A stretch of DNA of 64,000 bases from Silvimonas amylolytica (GCF_014645555.1 NZ_BMLY01000001.1:62001-126000), one strand, 5' to 3'. Shown: positions 45,647 to 56,622, counted from the first letter of the stretch. Notes: a model not told the origin generated them from the letters alone. Translations and numbers: made by a program.

Positions 45647-45682
45647 CAACAAAAAAGCGCCGGTGAGGGCGCTTTTTTGTTG
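45647..45682. terminator. Two-way terminator, 15-bp perfect stem
   Basis: CAACAAAAAAGCGCC / GGCGCTTTTTTGTTG around GGTGAG, between the convergent EAL and serB genes. Confidence 0.93.
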
Positions 45683-45696
45683 AGGGTGGCGCTTTG

Positions 45697-46542
45697 TTAC
45701 GGAGTCACAAAGTAGTTCAGTACGCCATCCAGTCCGACGTGGTTGATACAGTACGGGGCTTCCGCCTGGACCTTGGGTTTGGCATGACAGGCCACGCCAA
45801 AACCGGCTTCGTGCAACATGGGTAAATCATTGGCACCATCACCCATGGCAACCACTTGATCTGCACGCAGACCCAGTTCTTCGCGCATGCGGATCAACTC
45901 GCTTTTTTTGCGTTGCGCATCGACAATGTCGCCAATCACCCGGCCAGTCAGTTTGCCATCGATGATTTCCAGTTCATTGGCAATGGTGCGGGTCAGGTTC
46001 AAGCGCGTTTGCAGCTTGCTGGTAAAGAAGGTGAACCCGCCGGAAATCAACAGCGTTTTTGCGCCGGCCGCCTGGAAACCCTTCAGCATCACTTCAGCGC
46101 CAGCCATCAGCTTCAGACGCTCGTCGTATACGCGCTGCAGGGCGCTGGCATCCAGTCCAGCCAGCAACGCAACGCGCCGGGTCAGGCTCTCTTTGAAATC
46201 CAGTTCGCCCCGCATCGCGGCGGCAGTGATCTCGGCAACTTGCGGCTTGATGCCGACCATGTCGGCAATCTCGTCAATGCACTCGATGGTGATCAGGGTT
46301 GAGTCCATATCCATGACCACCAACCCAATGTCGCGCACATGAATGTCTTCGGGGATGAAGGCCCAGTCGTGCTGGATTGATTCGCAAAAATCAGAGACCG
46401 CTTCTTCGTTGGCAATGTCGGCACCAATCAGGTGGAACGCTTGCTGGCTTACCGCCTGGATTTCACCGGCGCCAGACAGGCGTGCCAGCTGTTTGAGATT
46501 CGGGGTTTCAATTTCCGGAGCCTGAATGACAAGTCGATACAT
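45697..46542 (-). CDS. serB: Phosphoserine phosphatase SerB
   Basis: 281 residues. The HAD motif VMDMDSTLI (78-82 region) holds the nucleophile, LISGGFTFFTS is motif II, the lysine lies in RKKSEL, and VAMGDGANDLPMLHEAGFGVACHAKP is motif IV. The N-terminal 70 residues are a short ACT-like domain. It makes L-serine from phosphoserine in the cytoplasm. Confidence 0.95.
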   Translation of the reverse strand: MYRLVIQAPEIETPNLKQLARLSGAGEIQAVSQQAFHLIGADIANEEAVSDFCESIQHDWAFIPEDIHVRDIGLVVMDMDSTLITIECIDEIADMVGIKPQVAEITAAAMRGELDFKESLTRRVALLAGLDASALQRVYDERLKLMAGAEVMLKGFQAAGAKTLLISGGFTFFTSKLQTRLNLTRTIANELEIIDGKLTGRVIGDIVDAQRKKSELIRMREELGLRADQVVAMGDGANDLPMLHEAGFGVACHAKPKVQAEAPYCINHVGLDGVLNYFVTP

Positions 46543-46623
46543 GGGCGGGATCAGTAATCAGTGGGTGGATGATCTTGATGCAGCCCGGCAGTTCAGGGCC
46601 GGGCTTCGTCTTTGCAGGCGCAA

Positions 46624-47328
46624 TCAGGCGCCGTGGCACTTCTTGTATTTTTTGCCGCTACCGCACGGGCAGGGGTCGTTGCGGCCGACTTTGGGTTCTT
46701 CGTTCTTGACGGTTTCCACCTTGCCAAAGCGTTGTTCCAGCCAGTAATACATCAGCTCTTCAATCAGCCATGGCAGTTCATCCAGCCGGTCTTCGCGCTG
46801 TTTGATGGTGATTTTCTTTTCTTCTTCATCATCCGGGTCATGACCCAGCTCCAGGGTCAGAATGCGGGCAATGGTGTTGTAGAAGTCATCGCTTTCATCC
46901 ATGGCGCCTTGCCAGGCTTCTTCACGCACGGCCACGCCAGCATGGAAACCGGATGCCCAGTACTGGCCGATGGTTTCCTGCCACTTCTCGTCCATACCTT
47001 CGTCATTGAGAATCAGCGGGTAGTAAAGTGCTTGTTCGCCCGGACGTGCGCGACTCTTGGCGGAGAAGGCTTCTCGCACAGTGGTTGCGTGACGACGGAT
47101 CAAATCCATGATGTCGTCGGCTTCGATCTTGTCAGAGAACTCGGGTACCTGACCATCAAACACGGCGGGCAACCATTCGTCTTCCGGGACTTCTTCCGGG
47201 CCAATATTCAGTGCGACGAGGAAACCATCCAGCATTTCCAGGTCCATGGTGGCTTCGGGCGTGCGCGGGCACATCAGGAAAGTGTCCAGGCGATCAAATT
47301 CCTGGTCGTCGAGTGGTTGCACGGTCAT
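46624..47328 (-). CDS. YecA/UPF0149 family protein with SEC-C zinc motif
   Basis: 234 residues. A helical UPF0149 domain ([14 protein letters not shown] ... [25 protein letters not shown]) is followed by a charged linker and a C-terminal SEC-C metal-binding motif [20 protein letters not shown]. In E. coli such proteins bind the ribosome or SecA. ATG 47328 is chosen; a TTG at 47352 would add eight residues. It is divergent from folA. Confidence 0.88.
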   Translation of the reverse strand: MTVQPLDDQEFDRLDTFLMCPRTPEATMDLEMLDGFLVALNIGPEEVPEDEWLPAVFDGQVPEFSDKIEADDIMDLIRRHATTVREAFSAKSRARPGEQALYYPLILNDEGMDEKWQETIGQYWASGFHAGVAVREEAWQGAMDESDDFYNTIARILTLELGHDPDDEEEKKITIKQREDRLDELPWLIEELMYYWLEQRFGKVETVKNEEPKVGRNDPCPCGSGKKYKKCHGA

Positions 47329-47471
47329 TGCGTTAAATCCGGTATCAGACAATCAAGCCACTATTGTACCTGTTACGCGATCCAGCCTGGCGGCCATTGC
47401 GCGGCCGTTGCCCTCGGACGCAGCTTCGCCCACAATGCCGCCTTTACTGCACTGTGTGTACCGGAGTCGCT

Positions 47472-47969
47472 ATGAGCCAACGCCCCGAAGTCGTCCTGAT
47501 TGCTGCCATGGGCAGCAATGGTGTGATCGGCATCGAAAACCGCCTGCCGTGGCGTTTGCCGGAAGATCTCAAGCGTTTCAAGGCGCGCACGTTGGGTCAG
47601 CCCATCTTGATGGGGCGTAAAACGTGGGATTCGCTGGGCCGGCCGTTGCCGGGGCGCCGCAACCTGGTGATTACCCGTCAGGCCGGCTGGCAGGCTGAAG
47701 GTGCCGAAGCCTACCCGAGTATCGAAGCCGCGCTCGCCGCATGTGACGGTCTGGCGCGCGTATTTGTGATTGGCGGGGGTGAAGTCTATCGTCAGTCACT
47801 GCCAGTGGCCGATGCACTGTATCTGACGGAGGTTGACCTAGCCCCGGCGGGTGACGCGTATTTCCCGGAATTTGACCGCAACGAATGGCAGGAAACCGCG
47901 CGTGAGTCAGCGGTGGATGAAACCAGTGGCGCGCGTTTTGCCTGGGTGGACTATCACCGCAAGGGTTGA
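47472..47969 (+). CDS. folA: Dihydrofolate reductase
   Basis: 165 residues. IAAMGSNGVIGIENRLPWRLPEDLKRFK contains the flexible Met20 loop and the conserved acidic residue, MGRKTWDSLGRPLPGRRNLVITR the NADPH site, and FVIGGGEVYRQSLPVADALYLTEV the adenosine site. It regenerates tetrahydrofolate consumed by ThyA. CGGAG precedes the ATG. Confidence 0.96.
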   Translation: MSQRPEVVLIAAMGSNGVIGIENRLPWRLPEDLKRFKARTLGQPILMGRKTWDSLGRPLPGRRNLVITRQAGWQAEGAEAYPSIEAALAACDGLARVFVIGGGEVYRQSLPVADALYLTEVDLAPAGDAYFPEFDRNEWQETARESAVDETSGARFAWVDYHRKG

Positions 47970-47985
47970 TTTGCTTGCTGAAATA

Positions 47986-48016
47986 CAAAAAAGGCGCTTT
48001 TGGGGCGCCTTTTTTG
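47986..48016. terminator. Two-way terminator between folA and gph
   Basis: CAAAAAAGGCGC / GCGCCTTTTTTG with a 7-base loop, between convergent genes. Confidence 0.9.
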
Positions 48017-48031
48017 TTGCTGTCGCATTTG

Positions 48032-48691
48032 CTAGTCGATGAATTCCAGCAAATCAGCAAAGTGGTGAATGACACGATCTGCGCCCATATCGTCCATCTG
48101 GCCACCATAACCGTAGCTCACGGCAATGACCGGACATTCGGCCGCCTGTGCTGCCAGCACATCGTTTTTGGAATCGCCCACCATCAAGAGTTCTGTCGGG
48201 CTGATGCCCAGTCGGGCGGCAACATGCAGCAACGGCTCTGGCGAGGGTTTTTTATGCGGCAAGGTATCGCCAGCGACAACCACCTCGAAGTGCTCGCTCA
48301 CGCCCAGTTCGCGCAGTAGCGGCAAGGTGTAGCGCTCTGGCTTGTTGGTGACAATGGCAAGCGGAAAGCCGCGTTCGTGTAGTCGCGATAACGTGATCTG
48401 CACTTGTGGGTAGAACGTGGTGTCGATGGTCAGGCCCCGCTTGTAGTGCATGTCGAAGTGATTCATCGCTTCTTTTTGCAGGGCTGTACCGGTAAATTCC
48501 GCGCCATGGTCATCTGCCAGCGTACGCGCGACCAGCGAGGACGCGCCGTCGCCCACGTAACTGGCGACGCGCGCTTCGGTGAGCGGTGCCAGCCCCAGAT
48601 CCGCGCGCGCGGCATTGGCTGCGCGTGCCAGATCGGCGATCGAATCAACCAGCGTGCCGTCCAGATCAAATGCAAAGGCCTTGATTTCCAT
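48032..48691 (-). CDS. gph: Phosphoglycolate phosphatase
   Basis: 219 residues. HAD motif I AFDLDGTLVDS at 6-16, motif II VTNKP, motif III KKPSPEPLL and motif IV LMVGDSKNDVLAA. It removes 2-phosphoglycolate, formed mainly during repair of DNA ends. It starts 7 bases after the rpe stop, so the two are one operon, the common rpe-gph pair. Confidence 0.92.
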   Translation of the reverse strand: MEIKAFAFDLDGTLVDSIADLARAANAARADLGLAPLTEARVASYVGDGASSLVARTLADDHGAEFTGTALQKEAMNHFDMHYKRGLTIDTTFYPQVQITLSRLHERGFPLAIVTNKPERYTLPLLRELGVSEHFEVVVAGDTLPHKKPSPEPLLHVAARLGISPTELLMVGDSKNDVLAAQAAECPVIAVSYGYGGQMDDMGADRVIHHFADLLEFID

Positions 48692-48698
48692 GGCACGC

Positions 48699-49385
48699 TC
48701 ACTTGGCAAGGTGGCGGTCGATTTCCTGATGCATCGCGCTGATGATGGCGCGGTAGTCCGGATGGCCGAAGATGGCGGAGCCAGCAACAAAGGTATCAAC
48801 GCCAGCCGCCGCAATTTCACCAATATTGTCGACCTTCACGCCGCCGTCGATTTCCAGGTGGATGTGGCGGCCGGTCTTATCCTTGTATTTGTCCAGCCTG
48901 GCACGGGCCTGGCGGGCTTTTTCCAGCATTTCGGGGATAAACGACTGACCGCCAAAGCCCGGATTGACCGACATCAGCAATACCATGTCAACTTTGTCCA
49001 GCACGTAGTCAAGGTAGTCCAGCGAGGTGGCCGGGTTGAAAACAAGACCAGATTGGCAGCCATGATCACGGATCAAGCCCAGAGAGCGGTCAATGTGGTC
49101 CGAGGCTTCCGGGTGGAATGTGATGATATTGGCACCCGCTTTGGCAAAATCGGGAATGATGCGATCAACCGGCTTGACCATCAGATGCACATCAATGGGC
49201 AGCGTGGTATGGGGGCGAATTGCCTCGCACACCAGCGGACCGATCGTCAAGTTGGGTACATAGTGATTGTCCATCACATCAAAGTGGATCAGGCTTGCCC
49301 CTGCCTCGGTCACGTTGCGCACTTCCTCACCCAGGCGGGCAAAGTCTGCGGAAAGAATGCTGGGGGCGATGCGATATTCAGCCAT
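48699..49385 (-). CDS. rpe: Ribulose-phosphate 3-epimerase
   Basis: 228 residues, TIM barrel. [32 protein letters not shown] (metal-binding H and D), [25 protein letters not shown] and [12 protein letters not shown] are the family motifs. It converts ribulose 5-phosphate to xylulose 5-phosphate, the same product the polyol operon supplies. GGAG precedes the ATG. Confidence 0.96.
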   Translation of the reverse strand: MAEYRIAPSILSADFARLGEEVRNVTEAGASLIHFDVMDNHYVPNLTIGPLVCEAIRPHTTLPIDVHLMVKPVDRIIPDFAKAGANIITFHPEASDHIDRSLGLIRDHGCQSGLVFNPATSLDYLDYVLDKVDMVLLMSVNPGFGGQSFIPEMLEKARQARARLDKYKDKTGRHIHLEIDGGVKVDNIGEIAAAGVDTFVAGSAIFGHPDYRAIISAMHQEIDRHLAK

Positions 49386-49496
49386 GAAGAACTCCGTGAA
49401 ATGGATAAGACACTCCCGCCAATTGTATCGCATAAGACATGCAGGCCGTTCGCATGCACTGCTAATATGTAAAACACCCTGGAGCAGGCATAAACC

Positions 49497-49880
49497 ATGA
49501 GCGAAAAGCCGGAATTTATAATTGAGATCGTCCCGCACGCGAGTTACGTCCCCGATCAGTCGGACGAGGCCGAAGATCACTACGTCTTTGCCTATCGTAT
49601 CGCCATCACCAATCGCAGCCCGGTGACCGTGCAGTTGATCTCCCGGCACTGGATCATTCGGGATATGGAAGGGCGTGAGCAGGAAGTGAGCGGGCTAGGG
49701 GTGATTGGTGAACAGCCGGTGCTCGAACCGGGCCAGTCGTTTGAGTACATGAGTGGCACCACGCTGGAGTGCCCGGTGGGTACCATGCGTGGCAGTTACC
49801 AGATGCGCACTACCGACGGCACGTTGTTTGATGCGCAAATCCCTGAATTTCTGCTTTCCGTACCGCGTACCCTGCACTGA
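49497..49880 (+). CDS. apaG: ApaG protein
   Basis: 127 residues, a fibronectin-III-like fold. [57 protein letters not shown] is highly characteristic. The family is linked to Mg2+/Co2+ resistance phenotypes, biochemical role unclear. A GGAG lies at 49481-49484, ahead of the ATG. Confidence 0.95.
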   Translation: MSEKPEFIIEIVPHASYVPDQSDEAEDHYVFAYRIAITNRSPVTVQLISRHWIIRDMEGREQEVSGLGVIGEQPVLEPGQSFEYMSGTTLECPVGTMRGSYQMRTTDGTLFDAQIPEFLLSVPRTLH

Positions 49881-49918
49881 TACATGTCCGGTTGCGGGCA
49901 TCTCTTGACAACGCCAGA

Positions 49919-49950
49919 GCCCGCCGCGCATGAATCGGCGGGCCTTTCGG
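49919..49950 (+). terminator. Possible terminator after apaG
   Basis: GCCCGCCG / CGGCGGGC with a nine-base loop, then only CTTTCGG. The weak T run makes this less sure. Confidence 0.5.
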
Positions 49951-50016
49951 GCTCCGGCAAGGCGGCAATACGCAACGCTCGTTCTGTCACTGCTTCGCCG
50001 TCTCCGTTCATGCGGC

Positions 50017-50022
50017 TAGAAT
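50017..50022 (+). promoter_or_regulatory. Candidate -10 element of the surE operon
   Basis: TAGAAT in GCTAGAATACGCC, the same 13-base string as upstream of mutS. The start would be near 50030, leaving a leader of about 12 bases that just holds the GGAG at 50033-50036 in front of the surE ATG. Confidence 0.45.
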
Positions 50023-50041
50023 ACGCCGCAGTGGAGGCCGC

Positions 50042-50785
50042 ATGCGTATATTAGTTTCCAATGATGATGGGTATTTCGCGACCGGTATCGCGGCGTTGGC
50101 CGAGGCACTGGCGGATGAGCATGAAGTCATGATTTGTGCGCCTGAGCGCGACAGAAGCGGGTCTAGCAACTCTTTGACGCTAGATCGGCCGCTGAGCGTA
50201 AAAAGGGCGCCGAACGGGTTTTTGTATGTCAATGGCACGCCGACCGATTGTGTCCACCTGGCCGCAACCGGCCTGATGGAAGATCTGCCTGACCTGGTGA
50301 TTTCCGGTATCAATCACGGCGCCAATATGGGTGATGACACGATTTACTCCGGCACCGTGGCCGCCGCGACCGAAGGCTACCTGCTGGGCGTAACATCGCT
50401 GGCTTTCTCGCTGGCATCGCGAAATCCACAGCATTTTGAAACCGCAGCCCGCGTCGCGTGCGATCTGGTACGGCAACTGATCAAGCAACCTTTTGCGCAG
50501 CCAACGTTGCTGAACGTGAATGTGCCAGACCTGCCGTACGACGAAATCCGCGGCAAGCTCACAACGCGGCTTGGTCGGCGGCATCGCGCCGCGTCAGTGA
50601 TCAAAAGCGAGAACCCGCGTGGGGATCCGATCTGGTGGGTCGGTCCGGTTGGTAGCGCCGCGATTTGCGGTGAAGGCACAGATTTTTATGCAGTGGCGAA
50701 CGGGTTTGTCTCCGTGACGCCGCTTTCCATCGACCTCACTGCCTATACCGGACTGGAGACGGTTTCGAAATGGCTATGCGCATGA
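50042..50785 (+). CDS. surE: 5'/3'-nucleotidase SurE
   Basis: 247 residues. The metal site is [14 protein letters not shown] (D8, D9), followed by [32 protein letters not shown] and [27 protein letters not shown]. It removes phosphate from nucleoside monophosphates. First gene of the conserved surE-pcm-nlpD-rpoS stress operon; it overlaps pcm by 16 bases. Confidence 0.96.
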   Translation: MRILVSNDDGYFATGIAALAEALADEHEVMICAPERDRSGSSNSLTLDRPLSVKRAPNGFLYVNGTPTDCVHLAATGLMEDLPDLVISGINHGANMGDDTIYSGTVAAATEGYLLGVTSLAFSLASRNPQHFETAARVACDLVRQLIKQPFAQPTLLNVNVPDLPYDEIRGKLTTRLGRRHRAASVIKSENPRGDPIWWVGPVGSAAICGEGTDFYAVANGFVSVTPLSIDLTAYTGLETVSKWLCA

Positions 50786-51441
50786 ATTTCAATAACGTGC
50801 CCGGAATGGGCATGACGTCAGCCCGCACGCGCAGCCGCATGATTGAACGCCTTAAAAGCCAGGGAATCGCCCATCCAGAGGTACTGGCGGTGATGGGAGA
50901 GGTGCCACGACACGCTTTCGTGGATGAAGCGATCTCGCACAAAGCGTATGACGATATGTCATTACCGATCGGCCATGGGCAGACCATTTCGCAGCCTTAT
51001 ATTGTCGCCCGCATGACCGAACTGGCACTGGGGGCGGCGCAACACGACAAAGTGCTGGAGATTGGTACCGGTTGCGGCTACCAGACTACGGTCCTGGCGC
51101 AGTTCTTCAAAACCGTGTATTCCATTGAGCGTATCGGCGGATTGGCCAAACAGGCGCGGGATCGTCTCGCGTCGCTGGGTGTGCTCAATACACGTTTGCG
51201 CCATGGCGACGGGAGTCGTGGGCTGCCTGATAGTGGCCCGTTTGACGTCATCATGCTGACCGCTGCCGCACCGATTGTCCCGGAAGCCATGATTGCCCAG
51301 CTCAAACCCGGTGGCCGGATGATTTTCCCGGTGGGCGGCGAGACCCAGGAGTTGCGCATGATTGAACTCACTCCGGAAGGTCCGGTCGAGCAAAAGCTGG
51401 AACGGGTGAAGTTTGTGCCCCTGCTGCCCGGTACAGCGTGA
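50770..51441 (+). CDS. pcm: Protein-L-isoaspartate O-methyltransferase
   Basis: 223 residues. [19 protein letters not shown] and [42 protein letters not shown] lead to the SAM-binding loop [18 protein letters not shown]; the C terminus has [14 protein letters not shown]. It repairs isoaspartyl residues in aged proteins. The 16-base overlap with surE points to coupled translation. Confidence 0.96.
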   Translation: MAMRMNFNNVPGMGMTSARTRSRMIERLKSQGIAHPEVLAVMGEVPRHAFVDEAISHKAYDDMSLPIGHGQTISQPYIVARMTELALGAAQHDKVLEIGTGCGYQTTVLAQFFKTVYSIERIGGLAKQARDRLASLGVLNTRLRHGDGSRGLPDSGPFDVIMLTAAAPIVPEAMIAQLKPGGRMIFPVGGETQELRMIELTPEGPVEQKLERVKFVPLLPGTA

Positions 51442-51554
51442 ATTTTGCTGTGGCTGCGCGCGGCTTGCCAGTGCTACATACATGCGGTTGTTACACAAAC
51501 CAAGAACAATTACCCGCAATCAGCATCAGATTAAAAAAACCAAGGAGAAATTGA

Positions 51555-52580
51555 GTGAACTGGCAGCGTCTCATTGCCCCCGCCACCGTGTTGCTGTTGG
51601 CCGCTTGCGCCAATCAGCCAACCCAGCCGGCCCCCATTGTTGACCGTTATCAGCAGAGCACGCCTGCCGCGATCTCGACTACTCCACCCAAGACCCAGCC
51701 TGTAGTAACGCCCCTGGCCACTCCTTCTGGTGAAACATATACCGTCCAGAAGGGAGATGGTTTGTACCGGATTGCCATGGATCATGGCGTGGCCTGGCGA
51801 GACCTTGCTGCCTGGAACAATCTGGATGACGTGAATGCGATCAAGGTAGGGCAGGTTTTGCGATTGACCTCACCAGGAAGTACGACTGCCCCGGCTGGTG
51901 TTGTAGAAACGCGGCCACTGAAAGATGCCGGTGCGGCGCCTGCAGTAACGGCTGCGCCCACTGTGCCGGCTGCTTCGGCCTCCGTGAACAAAAGCTATCC
52001 GAAGGCAATGAAGCTGCCATACAGCGCACAGAATGCAAGTGCCATTGCTGCAATGGCTGAGGGTCCTGCCGTTGTATCAAAGCCACAGCCTGATAATGGC
52101 GCGGCAGCCCGACCGGTCGTCGCTTCAGAAACTGCGATATCGTCCGATAGTGTTACAAAAGGTAACGTAAAAGCGGCTTCCGGGCCGGCCTCTGCACCAG
52201 CGGATGCAGCCTCGGCAGACGTAGATTGGATCTGGCCCACTTCCGGGCAGCCAGCCAAAGCTTTCAATGATGAAAGCAGAGGTATTGATATTCTCGGGAA
52301 AATGGGGCAGTCTGTGGTTGCGTCAGCGTCCGGTAAGGTGGTTTATGCCGGAAGTGGCCTGCGCGGGTACGGCAAAATGATCATCATCAAGCACAACACC
52401 GAGTTCTTGAGCGCGTATGCGCATAACAGCAAGTTGCTGGTCAAGGAGGGCGACATCGTCAAGAAGGGTGAAAAGATCGCGGAGATGGGCAATACCGATG
52501 CCGACCAGGTCAAGCTGCATTTTGAAATCCGCAGATTTGGCAAACCGGTCGATCCAGCCAAATACATCCACTCAGACTAA
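51555..52580 (+). CDS. nlpD: NlpD: LysM and degenerate M23 (LytM) lipoprotein
   Basis: 341 residues. The lipobox is LLAAC with the cysteine near 18, then a LysM domain ([28 protein letters not shown], near 58-85), a long Ala/Thr/Ser linker and a C-terminal M23 fold ([24 protein letters not shown] ... [14 protein letters not shown]). The zinc-binding residues of active M23 peptidases are lost (GIDI where active enzymes have HxGxD-type sites), as in NlpD, which activates the amidase AmiC at division. GTG start with AAGGAGA upstream. It ends two bases before rpoS. Confidence 0.93.
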   Translation: MNWQRLIAPATVLLLAACANQPTQPAPIVDRYQQSTPAAISTTPPKTQPVVTPLATPSGETYTVQKGDGLYRIAMDHGVAWRDLAAWNNLDDVNAIKVGQVLRLTSPGSTTAPAGVVETRPLKDAGAAPAVTAAPTVPAASASVNKSYPKAMKLPYSAQNASAIAAMAEGPAVVSKPQPDNGAAARPVVASETAISSDSVTKGNVKAASGPASAPADAASADVDWIWPTSGQPAKAFNDESRGIDILGKMGQSVVASASGKVVYAGSGLRGYGKMIIIKHNTEFLSAYAHNSKLLVKEGDIVKKGEKIAEMGNTDADQVKLHFEIRRFGKPVDPAKYIHSD

Positions 52581-52582
52581 CC

Positions 52583-53551
52583 ATGAACGATCAAATCGAT
52601 ATCCTGGAAGACGAAGCATTACTTGAGGAAGAAGACCTCGAGTCAATCGAGAATGAAGCAGAAGGGGATGGTGAGGCGGAGTCTGTTGCTGCCGAGGAAG
52701 CAGACGCTCCTGTCTATGAAAGCACTGGCGATGTCACTCAGATTTATCTGAATGAAATCGGCCATAGCCCGCTGTTGACGCCGGATGAAGAGCGCGCCCT
52801 CGCGCGTCGTGTTGTGCAGGGTGATTTCCAGGCCCGGCAAAAAATGATCGAGCATAACCTGCGGCTCGTGGTGAATATCGCCAAGCACTACATCAACCGG
52901 GGCATGACCCTGCTGGACCTCATTGAGGAAGGCAACATCGGTCTGATGCATGCACTGGAGAAATTTGATCCTGAGCGTGGGTTCCGTTTTTCAACTTACG
53001 CAACGTGGTGGATTCGCCAGAGTATCGAGCGCGCGATCATGAATCAGTCGCGCACGATCCGGCTGCCGGTCCACGTGATCAAGGAACTCAACGTTTATCT
53101 GCGTGCACAGCGCCACCTGGAAGCCCGCATGGGTCACGAACCAACGGTGGAAGATGTTGCTGCGCTGGTTGGCAAGCCGGTGGAGGATGTCCGCCGGGTG
53201 ATGGGTCTGAATGAGCGTGTGGCTTCGCTGGATGCACCGCTGGATATCGACCCGATGTTGACCATTGGTGAGTCGATTCCGGATGAGCAACACGAAGGCC
53301 CGGAAACACTGCTGCAGAATATGGAAATCGAGCGTTATGTCCGCGAGTGGCTTAAGCAGCTCAACGACAAGCAGCGCATGGTCATTGAGCGTCGGTACGG
53401 TCTGAATGGATATGAAATCTGCACGCTGGAAGACCTTGCCGCCAGCCTGAATCTGACTCGTGAACGTGTGCGCCAGATCCAGATTGAAGCACTGGAACAA
53501 CTGCGCCGCATTTTGCGTCGCTACGGTGTAACGCGCGACGTGGTGCTCTGA
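52583..53551 (+). CDS. rpoS: RNA polymerase sigma factor RpoS
   Basis: 322 residues. An acidic N terminus, region 1.2 [21 protein letters not shown], region 2 [64 protein letters not shown], region 3, and region 4.2 [28 protein letters not shown]. It is the general stress and stationary-phase sigma factor. Its own promoter in relatives lies inside nlpD; I do not pinpoint one here. Confidence 0.97.
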   Translation: MNDQIDILEDEALLEEEDLESIENEAEGDGEAESVAAEEADAPVYESTGDVTQIYLNEIGHSPLLTPDEERALARRVVQGDFQARQKMIEHNLRLVVNIAKHYINRGMTLLDLIEEGNIGLMHALEKFDPERGFRFSTYATWWIRQSIERAIMNQSRTIRLPVHVIKELNVYLRAQRHLEARMGHEPTVEDVAALVGKPVEDVRRVMGLNERVASLDAPLDIDPMLTIGESIPDEQHEGPETLLQNMEIERYVREWLKQLNDKQRMVIERRYGLNGYEICTLEDLAASLNLTRERVRQIQIEALEQLRRILRRYGVTRDVVL

Positions 53552-53601
53552 CAATGCAAGATGTTCGCCCCAGGCTGTTTTGTTGACCAGTCTGGGCATA
53601 T

Positions 53602-53640
53602 AAAAAGGCTGAATGACGATGTGTCATTCAGCCTTTTTTG
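53602..53640. terminator. Two-way terminator after rpoS
   Basis: AAAAAGGCTGAATGAC / GTCATTCAGCCTTTTT, a 16-base perfect stem with a GATGT loop, between convergent genes. Confidence 0.93.
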
Positions 53641-53656
53641 TTTTTGCAACAATCAC

Positions 53657-56485
53657 TTACTTGCTGGTGATCTTGTGGTCGGGCACGACAATAAAGTTGA
53701 AGCTCCGATCCTTTGCCAGATAGTGCCTTGCCAACGAATCCAGATCGGCCTTGGTAATGCTCTGATAGTCGCTGGCGCGGCTGCGGGCCCAATCCAGTTT
53801 GGCTGGAATTTCCTGTGAACCATTCAGCACGGTACCCAACCAGTAACCATTGGTGCGTTCGGAGTCGCGAATGCCGGTCAGGATAGGTGCGCGTGCGCGT
53901 TCCAGTTCGTCCTCTGTCACGCCGTGCGCCTGCATGTCTGCCGCAATCTTGTTCACCGCCGCAGCAACTTTGTCAGCTTGCTCGGGTTCTACCGTGATCA
54001 GCACACCGACCAAGCCATAACCGGTGAAGGTTTCGCTGAGTTGTGCAAAGGCTTCGGGACTGTATGAACTGCCCATCTGCGTGCGGATGGTATCCCACAG
54101 TCGATTCTTGAAAACCTCGGCCAACAGGTTGAAACGACGGGCGAGGTGGATGTCACGGCCGTCCGCTGCCGGCCATACGATGTACACCAGACCGCGATTG
54201 ATTTCAGTAGAAACCGTAAAGCGCTGGGTCTCCGCCTTGTCTGGGAAGTTGACGATACGCTGATTGGTGTAGTCAGGCTTTACTTCTCTCTCAGGGAGAG
54301 TACCCAGGGTCTGGGCGACGGCAGCGATGGTTTTGTTGACATCGATATCGCCAACAATAGAGACTTCCAGCGGGCCTTTGTCCAATTGTGGTTGCAGCCA
54401 GTTTTTGACTTCTTCCAGGGTGCGTGACATCAGCACTTTTTCATCCGGGATACCAAAGCGCGGATCGTGATTGGCCAGTTCGGATTCAATACGCGTCTGC
54501 AACAAACCCTCAGGCGTATGGGCCAGATCTGCTTGCGTCTCGACAATCACCTTGCGAGCCATAGTCAGCGATTCCGGACGATAACCGGCATGGGTCAAAT
54601 AAGCTGTGAGCAACTGCATTTGCAGGAGCAGGTTGTCCTGGTTAGTACTGCCACCAAAGGTAAATGCGTCATTGGAAACGCGGAAATCCATGCCGACCTG
54701 TTTGCCAGCCAGCGCAGCGTCCAGATCATCAATACTCAGCTTGTCGAGGCCGCCCGCTTTGAAGGTCAACCAGGTGAGCCACGCCAGGCCCGGCTGGGTT
54801 GCCGCCGGCTCCGTCAGTCGCCCTGCACCCACACGCATCGAGACGTTGATGGTGTTCGCCTGGAAGGGCGTCTGTTTGAGATTCAGACGCACCCCGTTAG
54901 TGAAGGTGACTTGCGTGACGTCCAGATCGGTCAGCCGTTTTTGCGATGCAACTTTGCCAGCCGCACCAAAGTCCGTGTAGGGGAACTTCAGGCTATTGCT
55001 ATTGGCGCCATTGGTCGTTGCGACGGTTTGACTTTGCGTCCAGGCCGCTTTGATCTCTTTTTGCGGGTCATTCAGTTTGACGTTGCCTGAAACAAAAATC
55101 CGGCGACCACCTGCCCAGGATTTGCGTAACGCTGCGACGCAATCTTCGGGCGTGACCTTGTCCAGCAAGGGGCCAAGCAACGCTTTGTCCTGGGCGGGCG
55201 AGGTAAAGACGTTCCCGTCGTTCAGCGCATCAGTAATGGCTCCCGCAAGACGATCGGAGCGGCGGGTTGCGGCACTGGCAACGGATTGATCCAGATCCGT
55301 GCGCAGATTGGCGACAGCCACTTGCAGTTCTTGCGCGGTAAAGCCGTGATCCAGTGCACTACGCAGTTGCTGGTCAATCAACCCGAGTGCGGCCTGCCAT
55401 TGCTCTGGCTTGGCCGACGCCCCAATCGTGCCAATCCGCACTTGCTGGAACAGGTCGTAGACGCCGGCGTATGAGCCATTGAGTGGGGAGTTCTCTTTGT
55501 GTGCCAGGATATCCAGACGACGCGAGAGCATGTCGAGCGCCAGTTGCAGCGTTTGATCACTCAAACGGATATCGCCACTGTCTTTGCCTGGGAAGGGCTG
55601 CAGTGTCTGGATGCTGATGTTGGTATTGGGCGCATCCGCTTCATGGTGATAACCAAACTCTGCACCAGTGATGCTGGTAGGTAGTTTGAGATCGGGGTAC
55701 GGACGTTCTGGTGCGCGGGGTGCCAGTTCACCAAATTCTTTCTGGATCAACGCGACAGTCTGTTTGACGTTGAGATCGCCAACTGCCACTACCGTGATGC
55801 GATCCGGGCGGTACCAGGTGTTGTACAGATCGACAAACCGGTCGCGCTTGCTTTGCTGAATGACTTCATCAATGCCAATTGGCATGCGGGCAGCGGGCAG
55901 GGAGCCCGGCAGCAGGAAGCCGACCTCTGCCTTGTAGCTGCGGAATGCCACAGAATCACGTGCGCGCTTTTCGCTCAGGATAACGCCGCGCTCGCCATCA
56001 ATCTGGTCTTGTTGCAACAACAGGCCACCAGAAAAATCCGCAAAGACCTGCAATCCTTCCTGGAGTGTATGCGGCTTGGTGTCCGGCAGTTCCAGTTGGT
56101 AAACCGTGCGGTCCTGACCCGTATTGGCATTGGCATCGCTACCCATGCCCATGCCCAGACGCTGGAAATAGTTAACCAGCGTACCTGGTTTGTAATGCGT
56201 ACTGCCCTTGAACGCCATGTGCTCAAGAAAATGCGCAAGCCCTTGCTGGTCGTCTGTTTCGTTCAGCGAGCCCGCCTTGACCAATAGCCGCAGACTGGCA
56301 CGACCTTTGGGTTCGGCGTTGGGCATGATGGCGTAACGCACACCATTGTCCAGCGTGCCCCACGTGACGGCAGGGTCGGCTTTCAGATCACTTTTATCTT
56401 GCGGGAAGCCAGTATCGGCATAGGCCAGGCAAACAAGGCCGGAGGAAAGAAGCGAAGCGAGCAGTAGCTTGCGAATCAATGGCAT
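53657..56485 (-). CDS. Periplasmic M16 (insulinase/pitrilysin-like) zinc peptidase
   Basis: 942 residues with a signal peptide ending at AYADT. The inverted zinc motif HxxEH is H85-F-L-E88-H89 in AHFLEHMAFKGS, with the third ligand expected in GVILSEKRARDS near 165. The protein is a full double-length pitrilysin-type enzyme: an active N half and an inactive C half (VTFTNGVRLNLKQTPFQANTINVSMRVGAGRLTEPA). It would degrade peptides in the envelope. Downstream of dapD on the same strand, but separated by 137 bases. Confidence 0.92.
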   Translation of the reverse strand: MPLIRKLLLASLLSSGLVCLAYADTGFPQDKSDLKADPAVTWGTLDNGVRYAIMPNAEPKGRASLRLLVKAGSLNETDDQQGLAHFLEHMAFKGSTHYKPGTLVNYFQRLGMGMGSDANANTGQDRTVYQLELPDTKPHTLQEGLQVFADFSGGLLLQQDQIDGERGVILSEKRARDSVAFRSYKAEVGFLLPGSLPAARMPIGIDEVIQQSKRDRFVDLYNTWYRPDRITVVAVGDLNVKQTVALIQKEFGELAPRAPERPYPDLKLPTSITGAEFGYHHEADAPNTNISIQTLQPFPGKDSGDIRLSDQTLQLALDMLSRRLDILAHKENSPLNGSYAGVYDLFQQVRIGTIGASAKPEQWQAALGLIDQQLRSALDHGFTAQELQVAVANLRTDLDQSVASAATRRSDRLAGAITDALNDGNVFTSPAQDKALLGPLLDKVTPEDCVAALRKSWAGGRRIFVSGNVKLNDPQKEIKAAWTQSQTVATTNGANSNSLKFPYTDFGAAGKVASQKRLTDLDVTQVTFTNGVRLNLKQTPFQANTINVSMRVGAGRLTEPAATQPGLAWLTWLTFKAGGLDKLSIDDLDAALAGKQVGMDFRVSNDAFTFGGSTNQDNLLLQMQLLTAYLTHAGYRPESLTMARKVIVETQADLAHTPEGLLQTRIESELANHDPRFGIPDEKVLMSRTLEEVKNWLQPQLDKGPLEVSIVGDIDVNKTIAAVAQTLGTLPEREVKPDYTNQRIVNFPDKAETQRFTVSTEINRGLVYIVWPAADGRDIHLARRFNLLAEVFKNRLWDTIRTQMGSSYSPEAFAQLSETFTGYGLVGVLITVEPEQADKVAAAVNKIAADMQAHGVTEDELERARAPILTGIRDSERTNGYWLGTVLNGSQEIPAKLDWARSRASDYQSITKADLDSLARHYLAKDRSFNFIVVPDHKITSK

Positions 56486-56599
56486 GAGTGGATACCGAGT
56501 CTCTTGTTCAAGGTGATCAGATCACGGGTGACCGGTGTGGCGCACCAGGTGAAGTGCGCAACGCGGCCGCAAGCCCGGGCGGGCGGACTACCTGCCAAA

Positions 56600-56607
56600 C
56601 CCGGGCT
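56600..56607. repeat. Inverted repeat AGCCCGGG / CCCGGGCT downstream of dapD
   Basis: An 8-base arm at 56572-56579 pairs with this one across a 20-base loop, between the dapD stop and the M16 gene start. There is no T tract; it may be a weak terminator or mRNA structure. Confidence 0.3.
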
Positions 56608-56622
56608 ACGGTTGCGTTTGAA